A DNA stretch of 64,000 nt from Lactobacillus sp. ESL0246. GTDB lineage: Bacteria > Bacillota > Bacilli > Lactobacillales > Lactobacillaceae. Below the pieces are notes generated by a model, which was not told where the DNA came from, searched no databases, and worked only from the letters and a program-made list of their open reading frames with translations. This document shows, one piece after another, positions 9,892 through 18,390 of the stretch. Every line of letters starts with the position of its first letter. Within the stretch, counting starts at the first letter, position 1. Both the position numbers and the translations under genes were made by a program. The stretch covers positions 186,001-250,000 of the forward strand of contig NZ_REHC01000006.1 of the NCBI RefSeq assembly GCF_003692965.1. The letters run 5' to 3'.

Positions 9892-10335
9892 TTAATGTTT
9901 AGTATTCTGACAAGCGGGACAAATTCCCAAAATTTCTAAATGACTAGCCGAAGGTATAAAGCCGGTTTGCTTTTCGGCTTCTTGGCGCATTTTATTTTCA
10001 ATTTTTTTCGAATTTGAATAAAAAACATCAGCGATTTTACCACATTTGGTACAAATAATGTGAAAGTGTGGTCTTATAAAATAGTCGTAGTGAATTGCTT
10101 CGTCACCGTTCCTGATTTCGATCACAATTCCGGCAGTAACCAGTTTATTTAATGTATTGTAGACTGTTGCTCGGTGAGTAGGCTGCCCGTTACTGAGGGC
10201 GTCATAAATCATGGCGGCTGTTGGATGATCATGATGGGTCATCAGATAGTGTAAAATTTTTATTCTTGGTTTAGTAGCTTTTAAGTGATGACGATGTAAT
10301 AAATTGGTTGCCTCTTTCAAAGAACTTTCCACCAT
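9892..10335 (-). CDS. Fur-family regulator, probably PerR
   Basis: A 147-residue metalloregulator of the Fur/PerR/Zur family. An N-terminal winged helix (PTHRATVYNTLNKLVTAGIV) precedes a dimerisation domain with the HFHIICTKCGK metal motif and two CxxC pairs (CTKC, CPAC) that form the structural zinc site. I chose the second of two in-frame ATGs (10335) because AGGAG lies six bases before it, while the first overlaps that site. Lactobacilli usually carry a single PerR-like member that controls peroxide and metal homeostasis. Fur versus PerR cannot be settled here, so no symbol is given. Confidence 0.9.
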   Translation of the reverse strand: MVESSLKEATNLLHRHHLKATKPRIKILHYLMTHHDHPTAAMIYDALSNGQPTHRATVYNTLNKLVTAGIVIEIRNGDEAIHYDYFIRPHFHIICTKCGKIADVFYSNSKKIENKMRQEAEKQTGFIPSASHLEILGICPACQNTKH

Positions 10336-10378
10336 TTTCATCTCCTGCCTTTTTAGTATTAGTTTAGCATTAATTGCA

Positions 10379-10404
10379 AGAAAAAAACCGCCTTTAGGCG
10401 GTTT
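10379..10404 (-). terminator. Rho-independent terminator of the APC transporter
   Basis: On the minus strand AAACCGCC, loop TAAA, GGCGGTTT is followed by a T run. It lies just after the transporter stop codon and before the Fur-family gene. Confidence 0.85.
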
Positions 10405-10422
10405 AATTATTTGGTGTTGAAC

Positions 10423-11865
10423 TTAACCATTAGCTTTAGCTTCTTGGTGGTTCCGGATAGCCGGTAAAATTAAACCAAGTAGGAATAAAACAATTGGCGT
10501 GGCGATATTCAAACCCAGCGTTAAGGGGTCAGTAGAGTAGACACCGAGTAAACAACAAATTAGGTTGATTGCAAAAGCCCAACCTCCAGCTGCAAAGGCT
10601 AACCATTGGTGCTTAGTCATTTGGTAGTTGCCCGGAGTATGGAACTTATCAACTTGTTTACGCAAAGCAATGTAAGCAACAAATACCCAAAGATAACGCA
10701 TTGGCATCACGATTGAATTAAGTTTAATTAATTGGGCCATAACTGCTTGAGCATTAGGTAATAGTGCTTGGAAAACAATTAACCCACCTGACAGGATGAC
10801 AATCATCCAAATACCGTTGATATAAGCACCATTTTTGTTAACTTTAAGTAGCTTCTTCGGGATATAGTCTTTAGCTTCCTTACTACCTAATAACATTCTT
10901 AGTGGTGCATCAATACTAAGAACTAAGGTTGAGAATTGGCCGATCACATTACACCAAGAATAGATGTACATGAACAAGCCACCTACACCGTAGTATTGTC
11001 CCAATTTATCAAATGCCATGTAAGGGCCGTTTGATATGTATTCGTTAAGGTTTTGGTTAACAACTTTTGGATCAAACATCATTGCCATTGCAAGTGTCCC
11101 TAAAATTGCACACACCATAACCATAACAGCTAAAGCAATCATTGCCTTAGGAAAGTTTCTGGATGGGTCTTTTAACTTATTAACATAAGGTGAAATTTTC
11201 TCACAACCACCAACAGCAAATACTAAAATAGACAGAGATGTAAAATATTTAACATTAAAGTCTGGAACAAAATTCTTCCAATTCCAGCCAATGCTCATAT
11301 ATCCAGCATGAGGATTAATTGCTGGTGCAGCAAACATCATAATAATAAATAGAATTGACATGATAAACATTGATGATCCGGCGATTGTCGATAAGGTTTT
11401 AATTACCGGAACACCGCGACTTGCAACCCAGCAGAAAAATAGAAAGACAACTAAAGTAGCCAGCTGCGTCCACGCAGTTGGTAAGCTATCATACCAATGT
11501 GTATTTCCAAAAATCCCCCAGGCCATGGCTCTCAAACCACCAGTTCCCTTACTTGAAATGTATACAACGTGAACAGCCCAAAAAGTCCAACCAGTGTAAT
11601 AAGCCCATTTTGGACCCATCGTGGCATTGATCCATGAGGAAACACCACCTTCGGAATCTTTAAATACAGCTCCCAGTTCTCCAACCATTAATGAATATGG
11701 TACGAAGAACATTAGAAAGATAAGAATCCAACTGAAGATTACTTTTGTTCCATCAAAATAAATGAAACCATTAACCACATTACCAAAGCCCCACACAGTG
11801 GAGAAGGCCATGATAGCAAGAGTAGTCCACATCATCTTTTTAGAATTATTTTCTGATTCAATCAT
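10423..11865 (-). CDS. APC-family amino acid transporter (GadC/YjeM-like)
   Basis: A 480-residue integral membrane protein with about 12 helices. The N-terminal TTLAIMAFSTVWGFGNVVNGF helix and the FVPYSLMVGELGAVFKDSEGGVSSWI segment are typical of the amino acid/polyamine/organocation superfamily, in particular the glutamate:GABA antiporter-like subgroup. The substrate cannot be read from the sequence. A paralogue with the same landmarks lies at 32368-34029. The gene is transcribed divergently from the exported protein at 12031, with a perfect 11-bp inverted repeat at 11891-11923 in its upstream region. Confidence 0.88.
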   Translation of the reverse strand: MIESENNSKKMMWTTLAIMAFSTVWGFGNVVNGFIYFDGTKVIFSWILIFLMFFVPYSLMVGELGAVFKDSEGGVSSWINATMGPKWAYYTGWTFWAVHVVYISSKGTGGLRAMAWGIFGNTHWYDSLPTAWTQLATLVVFLFFCWVASRGVPVIKTLSTIAGSSMFIMSILFIIMMFAAPAINPHAGYMSIGWNWKNFVPDFNVKYFTSLSILVFAVGGCEKISPYVNKLKDPSRNFPKAMIALAVMVMVCAILGTLAMAMMFDPKVVNQNLNEYISNGPYMAFDKLGQYYGVGGLFMYIYSWCNVIGQFSTLVLSIDAPLRMLLGSKEAKDYIPKKLLKVNKNGAYINGIWMIVILSGGLIVFQALLPNAQAVMAQLIKLNSIVMPMRYLWVFVAYIALRKQVDKFHTPGNYQMTKHQWLAFAAGGWAFAINLICCLLGVYSTDPLTLGLNIATPIVLFLLGLILPAIRNHQEAKANG

Positions 11866-11890
11866 AAACTAATACTCCTAATGAAATTTA

Positions 11891-11923
11891 TAACAACTTT
11901 TTATTTTAAACTAAAAGTTGTTA
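11891..11923. promoter_or_regulatory. Inverted repeat in divergent promoter region
   Basis: TAACAACTTTT (11891-11901) and its exact complement AAAAGTTGTTA (11913-11923) are separated by 11 bases. It lies 25 bases upstream of the APC transporter start, where a repressor could act. The cognate regulator is unknown. It has no T run on either side, so it does not look like a terminator. Confidence 0.5.
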
Positions 11924-11971
11924 TAATGCTATCGTTTTATTATGATGCTAATTTTTTTGTAATAGTTTATA

Positions 11972-11999
11972 TTGCTTGTACTCAGAAATTGTGTAAAAT
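11972..11999 (+). promoter_or_regulatory. Likely promoter of exported protein paralogue 2
   Basis: TTGCTT (11972-11977) and TAAAAT (11994-11999) are separated by 16 bases, 31 bases before the start codon. Confidence 0.45.
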
Positions 12000-12030
12000 T
12001 ATATATTGAATTATGAAAGGTAGGAGAATA

Positions 12031-13557
12031 ATGAAAAAAGTTTCTAAAGGGAAAATCTCCATTGCACTTATGACAGTAGCAATGGGCTTATTTGTTAGTG
12101 GCAACAATTCGTATATAAATGCTAAGAGTTATCATAAAGCTGTGACTAAAATTCCTGGTACGGGAAATTTTGCTATATATCATCATGCTTTTAAGAGTGG
12201 TCCAGCCGGTAAATTTACTTCAACCAAACATTTTAAGCTTGCTCAAATTCAATCCAAGCAATCAGTAAATACCAAAAAGGGAACTTTTTGGAAGATTATT
12301 GTAGATGGGCGCACTGTCGGTTGGGTTAATCAGAATTTCTTTGCCCGTAATCAGATTTCTGTTGCTCAAAATGTTAGTTTGGTTCAAAACAGTAACTACA
12401 CTTTTAATACTCGCGATGCCGTCAATTATGTAACTGATCGGACCGGAACCGCCGTTAATCCAGCTAAAATTAATATTTCGCAGCAAACGATTAATTCGGC
12501 AACACCAGGAAAAACAACGGTAAATTATAGCTATGGTCAAGCTAAAGCTAGTGTAGATGTTACCGTGCGCTCTGATAAAAATGAAGGAATAGCGCACGCC
12601 AATGTAACACCGGTTGCTGGTCCCAAGGAAGTTTCAACTTGGAAGGGCAGTTCAAAGTCCTCTTCGAGAAATTGGAATGCGGCCCATCATTATAGAGCGG
12701 AAACTAAATCAAACGTCTTTAAAGCGGGGGAATTAACCTTACGAACAAAATTATTTGAACCACGCTTTGTGAGTCTTAATAATAGTGAAACTGGCGATAA
12801 AATGGGCGTTGTTGGTGTAATTCCAGAGGGAATTACTGTTCATGGTTCTGATTTCACTACTGCAATTTTTAATTCAAGTAATGATCAATTTGGCCATCTT
12901 GTTTCATATGATCTAGGACATATCAATAAATATCAGGCACAGAATTTGCAGAATTTAAGGTGGTCGACCTTTAAGAACTATGCTTCTAAGATTAAGGTTA
13001 GTCCTTACATTAAACTCGGTCATGGTCAAGCCATCGGTTCATCAGCTAACTATCTGTATGTTCTTGCTAATGACAATAAGTCTAAGAATTCAAGTGAATC
13101 AGAAGAAATCTTGCAAATTCGTAAATCCGATATGAAGATTAACCAAATTTGGAGTTTTAGAATCTGGAGCGGAATGTCACCTCGATATATTCACAATGCA
13201 ACTTTTGTCGATGACAATACGATGTACTGCTTATTCCATAATGGTGGTAATCATTATTACGAATATTGGAAAGTTACGCGAAACGGTGATACGTGGACTC
13301 CAGTTGAAGTTGGTGCTACGAAAGGTAACTTTATTAATAATGGCTCTCCAGTTCAGGGCTTTACTTTTGATCAAAGTCATGATCAATTCTACATTGGCTT
13401 TAATGATTATATTTTTAAGGTTGCAAGTAATGGCACTTATAAAAAAACACATCATTTGAATGTAGGACGTGAAATAGAAGGTTTGTCGGTTTCGGGCAAC
13501 AAGCTATATGTCGAGTTTGCTCAACGCGGAGAATTAACCGTAGGTACAACTAAATAA
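12031..13557 (+). CDS. Exported protein with propeller-like C-terminal region (paralogue 2)
   Basis: A 508-residue secreted protein homologous to that at 6141-7838. ATG 12031 follows GGTAGGAG and gives a signal peptide ending near residue 32 (YINA). The shared blocks are FWKIIVDGRTVGWVNQNFFARNQI, a strand-rich Ig-like part, LTLRTKLFEPR, GHGQAIGSSANYLYVLANDN, SESEEILQIRKSDMKINQIW, and the C-terminal GREIEGLSVSGNKLYVEFAQRGEL. It lacks the acidic linker of paralogue 1. No sortase motif or transmembrane anchor is visible, so it is either released or held by the GW-like module. The function is not known; an adhesin or wall-associated role is a guess. Confidence 0.85.
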   Translation: MKKVSKGKISIALMTVAMGLFVSGNNSYINAKSYHKAVTKIPGTGNFAIYHHAFKSGPAGKFTSTKHFKLAQIQSKQSVNTKKGTFWKIIVDGRTVGWVNQNFFARNQISVAQNVSLVQNSNYTFNTRDAVNYVTDRTGTAVNPAKINISQQTINSATPGKTTVNYSYGQAKASVDVTVRSDKNEGIAHANVTPVAGPKEVSTWKGSSKSSSRNWNAAHHYRAETKSNVFKAGELTLRTKLFEPRFVSLNNSETGDKMGVVGVIPEGITVHGSDFTTAIFNSSNDQFGHLVSYDLGHINKYQAQNLQNLRWSTFKNYASKIKVSPYIKLGHGQAIGSSANYLYVLANDNKSKNSSESEEILQIRKSDMKINQIWSFRIWSGMSPRYIHNATFVDDNTMYCLFHNGGNHYYEYWKVTRNGDTWTPVEVGATKGNFINNGSPVQGFTFDQSHDQFYIGFNDYIFKVASNGTYKKTHHLNVGREIEGLSVSGNKLYVEFAQRGELTVGTTK

Positions 13558-13583
13558 GCTAAAATAATTTGTTTTGTACAAAA

Positions 13584-13624
13584 TAAAAAGCTAAGAGGTG
13601 CAGATGCACCTCTTAGCTTTTTCT
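13584..13624. terminator. Bidirectional terminator
   Basis: AAAAAGCTAAGAGGTGCA and its complement TGCACCTCTTAGCTTTTT flank a two-base loop. The stem is perfect and has A and T runs on both sides, so it can end both the exported-protein gene and the convergent tRNA. Confidence 0.9.
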
Positions 13625-13627
13625 CTA

Positions 13628-13699
13628 TGGGTCCCCTGAGAGTCGAACTCAGATTTTAAGAACCGGAATCTTACGTGCGATCCATTACACTAAGGACCC
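13628..13699 (-). tRNA. tRNA-Arg (anticodon CCG)
   Basis: A 72-base cloverleaf on the minus strand. The acceptor stem is GGGTCCT/GGGACCC with one G-U pair, the D arm begins GTGTAATGGAT, the anticodon stem TAAGA/TCTTA encloses loop TTCCGGT (anticodon CCG, reading CGG), and the T arm is CTGAG-TTCGACT-CTCAG. The discriminator is A and CCA is not encoded. Confidence 0.95.
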
Positions 13700-13789
13700 C
13701 AAATGACTTTAACCATTATACCAGAAAAATTATTAAAGATAAATTCTTTTTTGTGGGAAAAGTAATTACCAACAAAGTTCTGTTTTACT

Positions 13790-13818
13790 TGAATTATTTA
13801 AATGAGGTTGCTATACTA
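13790..13818 (+). promoter_or_regulatory. Promoter of the cggR-gap operon
   Basis: TTGAAT (13790-13795), 17 bases, TATACT (13813-13818). It is about 70 bases upstream of the CggR-type operator. Confidence 0.65.
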
Positions 13819-13888
13819 AAGTTGTCGATTGAGGGATGTAAGATTTAGAACTTATAAATCTATGTTTCTCTTATATTTTTAGACAAAG

Positions 13889-13927
13889 CGGGACAAATAA
13901 TGACAAATACAGGGTCATAATTGTCCC
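13889..13927. promoter_or_regulatory. CggR operator
   Basis: CGGGACAAATAATGAC on the left and GTCATAATTGTCCC on the right form an imperfect palindrome around a short centre. The GGGAC and TGAC/GTCA blocks resemble the CggR operator of Bacillus (repeated CGGGAC-N6-TGTC). It lies in the leader between the promoter and cggR, as expected for autoregulation released by fructose-1,6-bisphosphate. Confidence 0.75.
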
Positions 13928-13943
13928 AGAGAAGGAGAGGTTA

Positions 13944-14975
13944 ATGAACGCAGAGATTCCTGTGCTTGAGGCCCTCGTTCCTGATATGTTGAAAGTTTTT
14001 CGGCAACGATATCTTGTTTTAGAACAGATAGAGCTTCATGCACCTATTGGGCGAAGAAGTGTTGCTCAATCTTTAGGACTTTCTGAAAGAAATGTGCGAA
14101 CAGAAACGGAGTATCTTCGTGATCTTGGTTTAATTGAAATCAAGAGTTTCGGCATGTTTATGACAGAAAAGGGTAAGAAGATGTTGCAAGATGCAGCACC
14201 GCTTGTTGATCGGTTGTTCAATGCTCGACAAACTGAAATTGATTTGGCGCGTAAGCTTGGTATTGAAAGAACAATTATTGTTCCCGGTGATAGCGATTTG
14301 CAGCAACTTGTTTACGAAAGAATGGGTGAAGAGCTTAGCTCAGCGCTAGATTTGCTTTTACCATTGGGACATTCAATTATTACTGTTCTTGGTGGTGAAG
14401 CACTTGCAAAATCAGCGGGCAATTTGTCTAAAAGTTTAGGTAGAAATCGACAATTATTGTTTGTGCCAGGTCGTGGCGCCTTGGGGGAGAATGTTGCTAT
14501 TCAAAGCAACACTATCGTTCAGTTAATGGCAGCTAAGACAGGTGGTAAATACAAAACATTGTATTTACCAGAACAAGTTTCAAGAGAAGCTTATAAATCG
14601 TTAATTAGAGAATCAACATTTGCGGATGTTCTTGAAGATATTTCGAAAACAGATGTTGTAATTCACGGGATTGGTTTAGCTCACGATATGGCACGGCGTA
14701 GGGGATACGATTCAATTCGGTTATCTGAACTACGCGAGAAAAAAGTAGTTACCGAATGTTTTGGGTGTTTTTTCGATAACGAAGGAAAGATTGTCGACCG
14801 CGTGCAACAGGTTGGCTTGCAGTTTGAGAATCTAAATAAAATACCCCACATATTTGCTTTTGCTTGTGGTAGCCGAAAGGCCAAAGCAATCAAGGCTTAT
14901 ATGCCTAATGCTCCTCATCAAACCTGGTTAATTACTGATGAGGGTGCTTCAAAGAAGATTTTAAAGGAGAAATAA
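13944..14975 (+). CDS. cggR: Central glycolytic genes regulator CggR
   Basis: A 343-residue SorC/DeoR-family repressor. The N-terminal helix-turn-helix (RRSVAQSLGLSERNVRTETEYLRDLGLI, residues 29-56) precedes a sugar-phosphate-binding domain (GDSDLQQLV near 115, VLGGEALAKSAGNL, FVPGRGALGEN). In Bacillus CggR represses the gapA operon until fructose-1,6-bisphosphate binds. GAAGGAGAGG precedes the ATG. Gene order cggR-gap-pgk-tpiA and the operator upstream support the assignment. Confidence 0.95.
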   Translation: MNAEIPVLEALVPDMLKVFRQRYLVLEQIELHAPIGRRSVAQSLGLSERNVRTETEYLRDLGLIEIKSFGMFMTEKGKKMLQDAAPLVDRLFNARQTEIDLARKLGIERTIIVPGDSDLQQLVYERMGEELSSALDLLLPLGHSIITVLGGEALAKSAGNLSKSLGRNRQLLFVPGRGALGENVAIQSNTIVQLMAAKTGGKYKTLYLPEQVSREAYKSLIRESTFADVLEDISKTDVVIHGIGLAHDMARRRGYDSIRLSELREKKVVTECFGCFFDNEGKIVDRVQQVGLQFENLNKIPHIFAFACGSRKAKAIKAYMPNAPHQTWLITDEGASKKILKEK

Positions 14976-15037
14976 TTCTCATTTAAAATAAATGTTGTTT
15001 ACATTTCTTACATAGTTCTTAAGGAGGACTTTAGAAT

Positions 15038-16054
15038 ATGACAGTTAAAATTGGTATTAACGGCTTCGGTCGTATTGGTCGTTTAGCATTCCGTCGGATT
15101 ATGGACTTGGGCGAAAAGACAAAGGATATTGAAGTTGTTGCAATTAACGACTTAACTACCCCTGCACTTTTAGCACACTTATTAAAATATGACTCAACTC
15201 ATGGTACTTTTAACCATGAAGTTTCAGCTACTGAAGATTCAATCGTTGTAGATGGTAAGAAGTACCATGTATACGCTGAACCACAAGCTCAAAACATTCC
15301 ATGGGTTAAAAACGATGGTGTTGACTTTGTTCTTGAATGTACTGGTTTCTACACAAGCAAGGCTAAGTCACAAGCTCACCTTGACGCTGGCGCCAAGAGA
15401 GTTTTGATTTCAGCACCTGCTGGTAATGACTTGAAGACTATCGTTTACGCCGTGAACGATGACACTTTAGATGCTAGTGACACAATTGTTTCAGCTGGTT
15501 CATGTACCACTAACTCATTGGCACCAATGGTTGATGCTTTGCAAAAAGAATTTGGTATTAAGGTAGCTACAATGACTACTATCCACGCTTACACTTCAAC
15601 TCAAATGCTTTTGGATGGACCTGTTCGTGGTGGTAACAAGCGTGCTGCCCGTGCTGCTGCTGTTAACATTATTCCTCACTCAACTGGTGCTGCAAAGGCT
15701 ATTGGTCTTGTTGTTCCAGAATTGAACGGAAAAGTTAACGGTCACGCACAACGTGTTCCAGTTACTGATGGTTCATTAACTGAATTGGTTTCAATTCTTG
15801 ACAAGAAAGTAACTGCTGATGAAGTTAACTCAGCAATGAAGAAGTATGAAAGTCCTTCATTTGCTTACAACGATGACGAAGTTGTTTCAAGTGATATTGT
15901 TGGTATGACTGCTGGTTCAATCTTTGACCCAACTCAAACTATGGTAACCACTGCTGGTGACAATCAATTAGTTAAGACTGTTGCTTGGTACGACAATGAA
16001 TACTCATTCACATGCCAAATGGTTCGTACTTTGTTGAAATTTGCTACTCTTTAA
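15038..16054 (+). CDS. gap: Glyceraldehyde-3-phosphate dehydrogenase
   Basis: A 338-residue NAD-dependent GAPDH. The Rossmann start [16 protein letters not shown] and the catalytic [12 protein letters not shown] (Cys about 156) are intact. It converts glyceraldehyde-3-phosphate to 1,3-bisphosphoglycerate. A strong AAGGAGGA precedes the start. Codon use looks highly biased, as expected for a very abundant enzyme. It is the second gene of the cggR operon, and a hairpin after it may reduce readthrough into pgk. Confidence 0.99.
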   Translation: MTVKIGINGFGRIGRLAFRRIMDLGEKTKDIEVVAINDLTTPALLAHLLKYDSTHGTFNHEVSATEDSIVVDGKKYHVYAEPQAQNIPWVKNDGVDFVLECTGFYTSKAKSQAHLDAGAKRVLISAPAGNDLKTIVYAVNDDTLDASDTIVSAGSCTTNSLAPMVDALQKEFGIKVATMTTIHAYTSTQMLLDGPVRGGNKRAARAAAVNIIPHSTGAAKAIGLVVPELNGKVNGHAQRVPVTDGSLTELVSILDKKVTADEVNSAMKKYESPSFAYNDDEVVSSDIVGMTAGSIFDPTQTMVTTAGDNQLVKTVAWYDNEYSFTCQMVRTLLKFATL

Positions 16055-16091
16055 TCTGTAAATTAATTACTGTTAATTAAGTAGTAAAAGA

Positions 16092-16128
16092 GAAGGCGGA
16101 GGGAAATTCTTCCTTCCGTCTTTTTTCT
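16092..16128 (+). terminator. Hairpin between gap and pgk
   Basis: GGCGGAGGGAA, loop ATTC, TTCCTTCCGTC followed by TTTTTT. It has the form of an intrinsic terminator inside the operon and could give partial termination or 3'-end stabilisation of the gap message. Confidence 0.7.
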
Positions 16129-16162
16129 TAAAATAAAATAATTAAGTTATCGGAGGATATAG

Positions 16163-17374
16163 ATGGCTAAATTAATTGTTTCCGACCTTGATGTAAAAGA
16201 TAAAAAGGTTTTAGTTCGTGTTGACTTCAATGTACCAATCAAAGATGGCGTGATTGGTGATGACAACAGAATTGTTGCTGCTCTTCCAACTATTAAATAC
16301 ATCATCGAAAATGGTGGTAAGGCTATTTTGCTTAGTCACTTAGGTCGTGTAAAGACTGATGATGATAAAAAAGAACTATCACTTAAGCCAATTGCTGAGC
16401 GCTTAAGTGAATTACTCGCAAAGCCTGTAACTTTTGTTTCTGAAAATGAAGGTCAAAAAGTTGAAGATGCAGTTAACAACATGCAAGATGGTGATGTTGT
16501 TGTTCTTGAAAATACTCGTTTTCAAGATATTGATAACGACTTTGGCAAGCGTGAAAGTAAGAACGATCCAAAACTTGGCGAATACTGGGCATCATTGGGT
16601 GACATGTATGTAAACGATGCCTTTGGTACAGCCCACAGAAGTCATGCTTCCAACGTTGGTATCGCTGAAGCCATGAAGAAATCTGGTAAGCCTGCAGCGG
16701 CTGGTTACTTGATGGAAAAGGAAATCAAGTTCTTAGGTGATGCTGTTGCTAACCCAGTTCACCCATTTGTAACTATTTTAGGTGGAGCTAAAGTTTCTGA
16801 CAAGATTGATGTCATTACCAACTTGATTCCAAAGTCAGACCACATTTTAATCGGTGGGGGAATGGCTTACACATTTTTGGCAGCACAAGGTCATGATATT
16901 GGTAAGTCATTGTTTGAACCTGACAAGGTTGACTTGGCTAAGCAATTGTTAAAAGATGCAGCTGGTAAGATTGTATTACCAGTTGATAATGTTGCTGCAA
17001 CTGAGTTTTCAAATGATGCAGCGCGTGAAGTTGTTGGTGATGATATCCCTGACAACATGATGGGACTCGATATTGGTCCTAAGACTGTTGAAAAATTCAA
17101 GGAAATCTTGAAAGATGCTAAGACGGTTGTTTGGAATGGACCAATGGGCGCATTTGAAATGTCCAACTTTGCTGAGGGTACTCTTGAAGTTGGTAAGTCA
17201 TTAGCTGAATTAACAGATGCAACAACCATTATTGGTGGTGGTGATTCAACAGCTGCTGCAAAGCAATTGGGTATTGCTCCTAAGATTACGCATATTTCAA
17301 CTGGTGGTGGTGCTTCCTTACAGTATCTTGAAGGTAAGGAATTACCAGGAATTGCCTGCATTTCAGACAAATAA
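16163..17374 (+). CDS. pgk: Phosphoglycerate kinase
   Basis: A 403-residue phosphoglycerate kinase, full length for the family. Landmarks are [14 protein letters not shown] (residues about 16-28), the SHLGRV segment, and the nucleotide site [13 protein letters not shown] near the C-terminus. It makes ATP from 1,3-bisphosphoglycerate and ADP. The start follows CGGAGGA. It is followed after 22 bases by tpiA. Confidence 0.99.
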   Translation: MAKLIVSDLDVKDKKVLVRVDFNVPIKDGVIGDDNRIVAALPTIKYIIENGGKAILLSHLGRVKTDDDKKELSLKPIAERLSELLAKPVTFVSENEGQKVEDAVNNMQDGDVVVLENTRFQDIDNDFGKRESKNDPKLGEYWASLGDMYVNDAFGTAHRSHASNVGIAEAMKKSGKPAAAGYLMEKEIKFLGDAVANPVHPFVTILGGAKVSDKIDVITNLIPKSDHILIGGGMAYTFLAAQGHDIGKSLFEPDKVDLAKQLLKDAAGKIVLPVDNVAATEFSNDAAREVVGDDIPDNMMGLDIGPKTVEKFKEILKDAKTVVWNGPMGAFEMSNFAEGTLEVGKSLAELTDATTIIGGGDSTAAAKQLGIAPKITHISTGGGASLQYLEGKELPGIACISDK

Positions 17375-17396
17375 ACTAGAAGAGAGGTTGATATAA

Positions 17397-18152
17397 ATGC
17401 GTACACCTATTATTGCTGGTAACTGGAAGTTAAATATGAATCCTAACCAAGCGGTAGAATTTGTTACTGCAGTTAAGGATAAGTTGCCCCAAGCAAGTAA
17501 AGTCGAATCTTTAATTTGTGCACCTGCTGTTGATCTTGATGCTTTACAAAAAGCGGCTCAAGGTTCTGACTTACAGGTCGGTGCAGAAAATGCCTATTTC
17601 GAAAATGAAGGTGCCTTTACTGGTGAAACATCACCTAAGGTTCTAAAGGAAATGGGCATTAACTACTGCATTATTGGTCACTCAGAGCGTCGTGACTACT
17701 TCCACGAAACTGATGAAGACATTAACAAAAAGGCCAAAGCGTTGTTTGCTAACAACATTACGCCAATTCTTTGTTGTGGTGAATCACTTGAAAAACGTGA
17801 AGCTAACAAGCAAGAAGAATGGGTTGTTGGTCAAATTAAAGCTGCTTTGAATGGTTTAACTGCAGCTCAAGTTTCAAGCTTAGTTATTGCTTATGAACCA
17901 ATCTGGGCAATTGGTACAGGTAAGACTGCTACTTCCGAACAAGCTGAAGAAATGTGTAAAACAATTCGCGACACAGTCAAAGATTTATACGATGACGAAA
18001 CGGCCGAAAACGTTCGCATTCAATACGGTGGTTCAGTTAACCCAGGAAACGTGAAAGAATTAATGGCTAAACCAGATATTGATGGTGGTTTAGTTGGTGG
18101 GGCTAGTTTGAAGCCAGACTCCTACTTAGACTTAGTTAACTACCAAGACTAA
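17397..18152 (+). CDS. tpiA: Triosephosphate isomerase
   Basis: A 251-residue TIM-barrel isomerase. Active-site signatures are intact: N and K in AGNWKLN (residues 9-13), the histidine in GHSERR near 95, and the glutamate in [11 protein letters not shown] near 167. It interconverts dihydroxyacetone phosphate and glyceraldehyde-3-phosphate. AGAGAGG precedes the ATG. It is the last gene of the glycolytic operon. Confidence 0.99.
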   Translation: MRTPIIAGNWKLNMNPNQAVEFVTAVKDKLPQASKVESLICAPAVDLDALQKAAQGSDLQVGAENAYFENEGAFTGETSPKVLKEMGINYCIIGHSERRDYFHETDEDINKKAKALFANNITPILCCGESLEKREANKQEEWVVGQIKAALNGLTAAQVSSLVIAYEPIWAIGTGKTATSEQAEEMCKTIRDTVKDLYDDETAENVRIQYGGSVNPGNVKELMAKPDIDGGLVGGASLKPDSYLDLVNYQD

Positions 18153-18167
18153 ATTAAAAAGATTAAA

Positions 18168-18205
18168 AAAACAGCTATTGTGCTAAGCAATAGCTGTTTT
18201 TGTTT
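18168..18205 (+). terminator. Terminator of the glycolytic operon
   Basis: AACAGCTATTG and CAATAGCTGTT form a perfect stem around a seven-base loop, with A and T runs on either side. Confidence 0.9.
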
Positions 18206-18390
18206 ATCCAAATACATGACAATAATGAAGTAACTAAATGATGAAAAATGCTTCTTCTCTATTTATTTTTTTAATTTTTTATAATATTGTTGCTTTTAAT
18301 GTAGAGCCTAAGACTTTATAATGATAAATTATTATTTAATGAAAACGCCATATTGATGATTTACTTGAAGTAAAAACTAGGATTAAATAT

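Noticed and set aside
10141-10341. Earlier ATG (10341) for the Fur-family gene
   Set aside because: It overlaps the AGGAG ribosome site; the second ATG has proper spacing.
12262-12597. Antisense ORFs inside the exported-protein genes
   Set aside because: These are shadow frames with no ribosome site and no domain; the sense genes explain the sequence.
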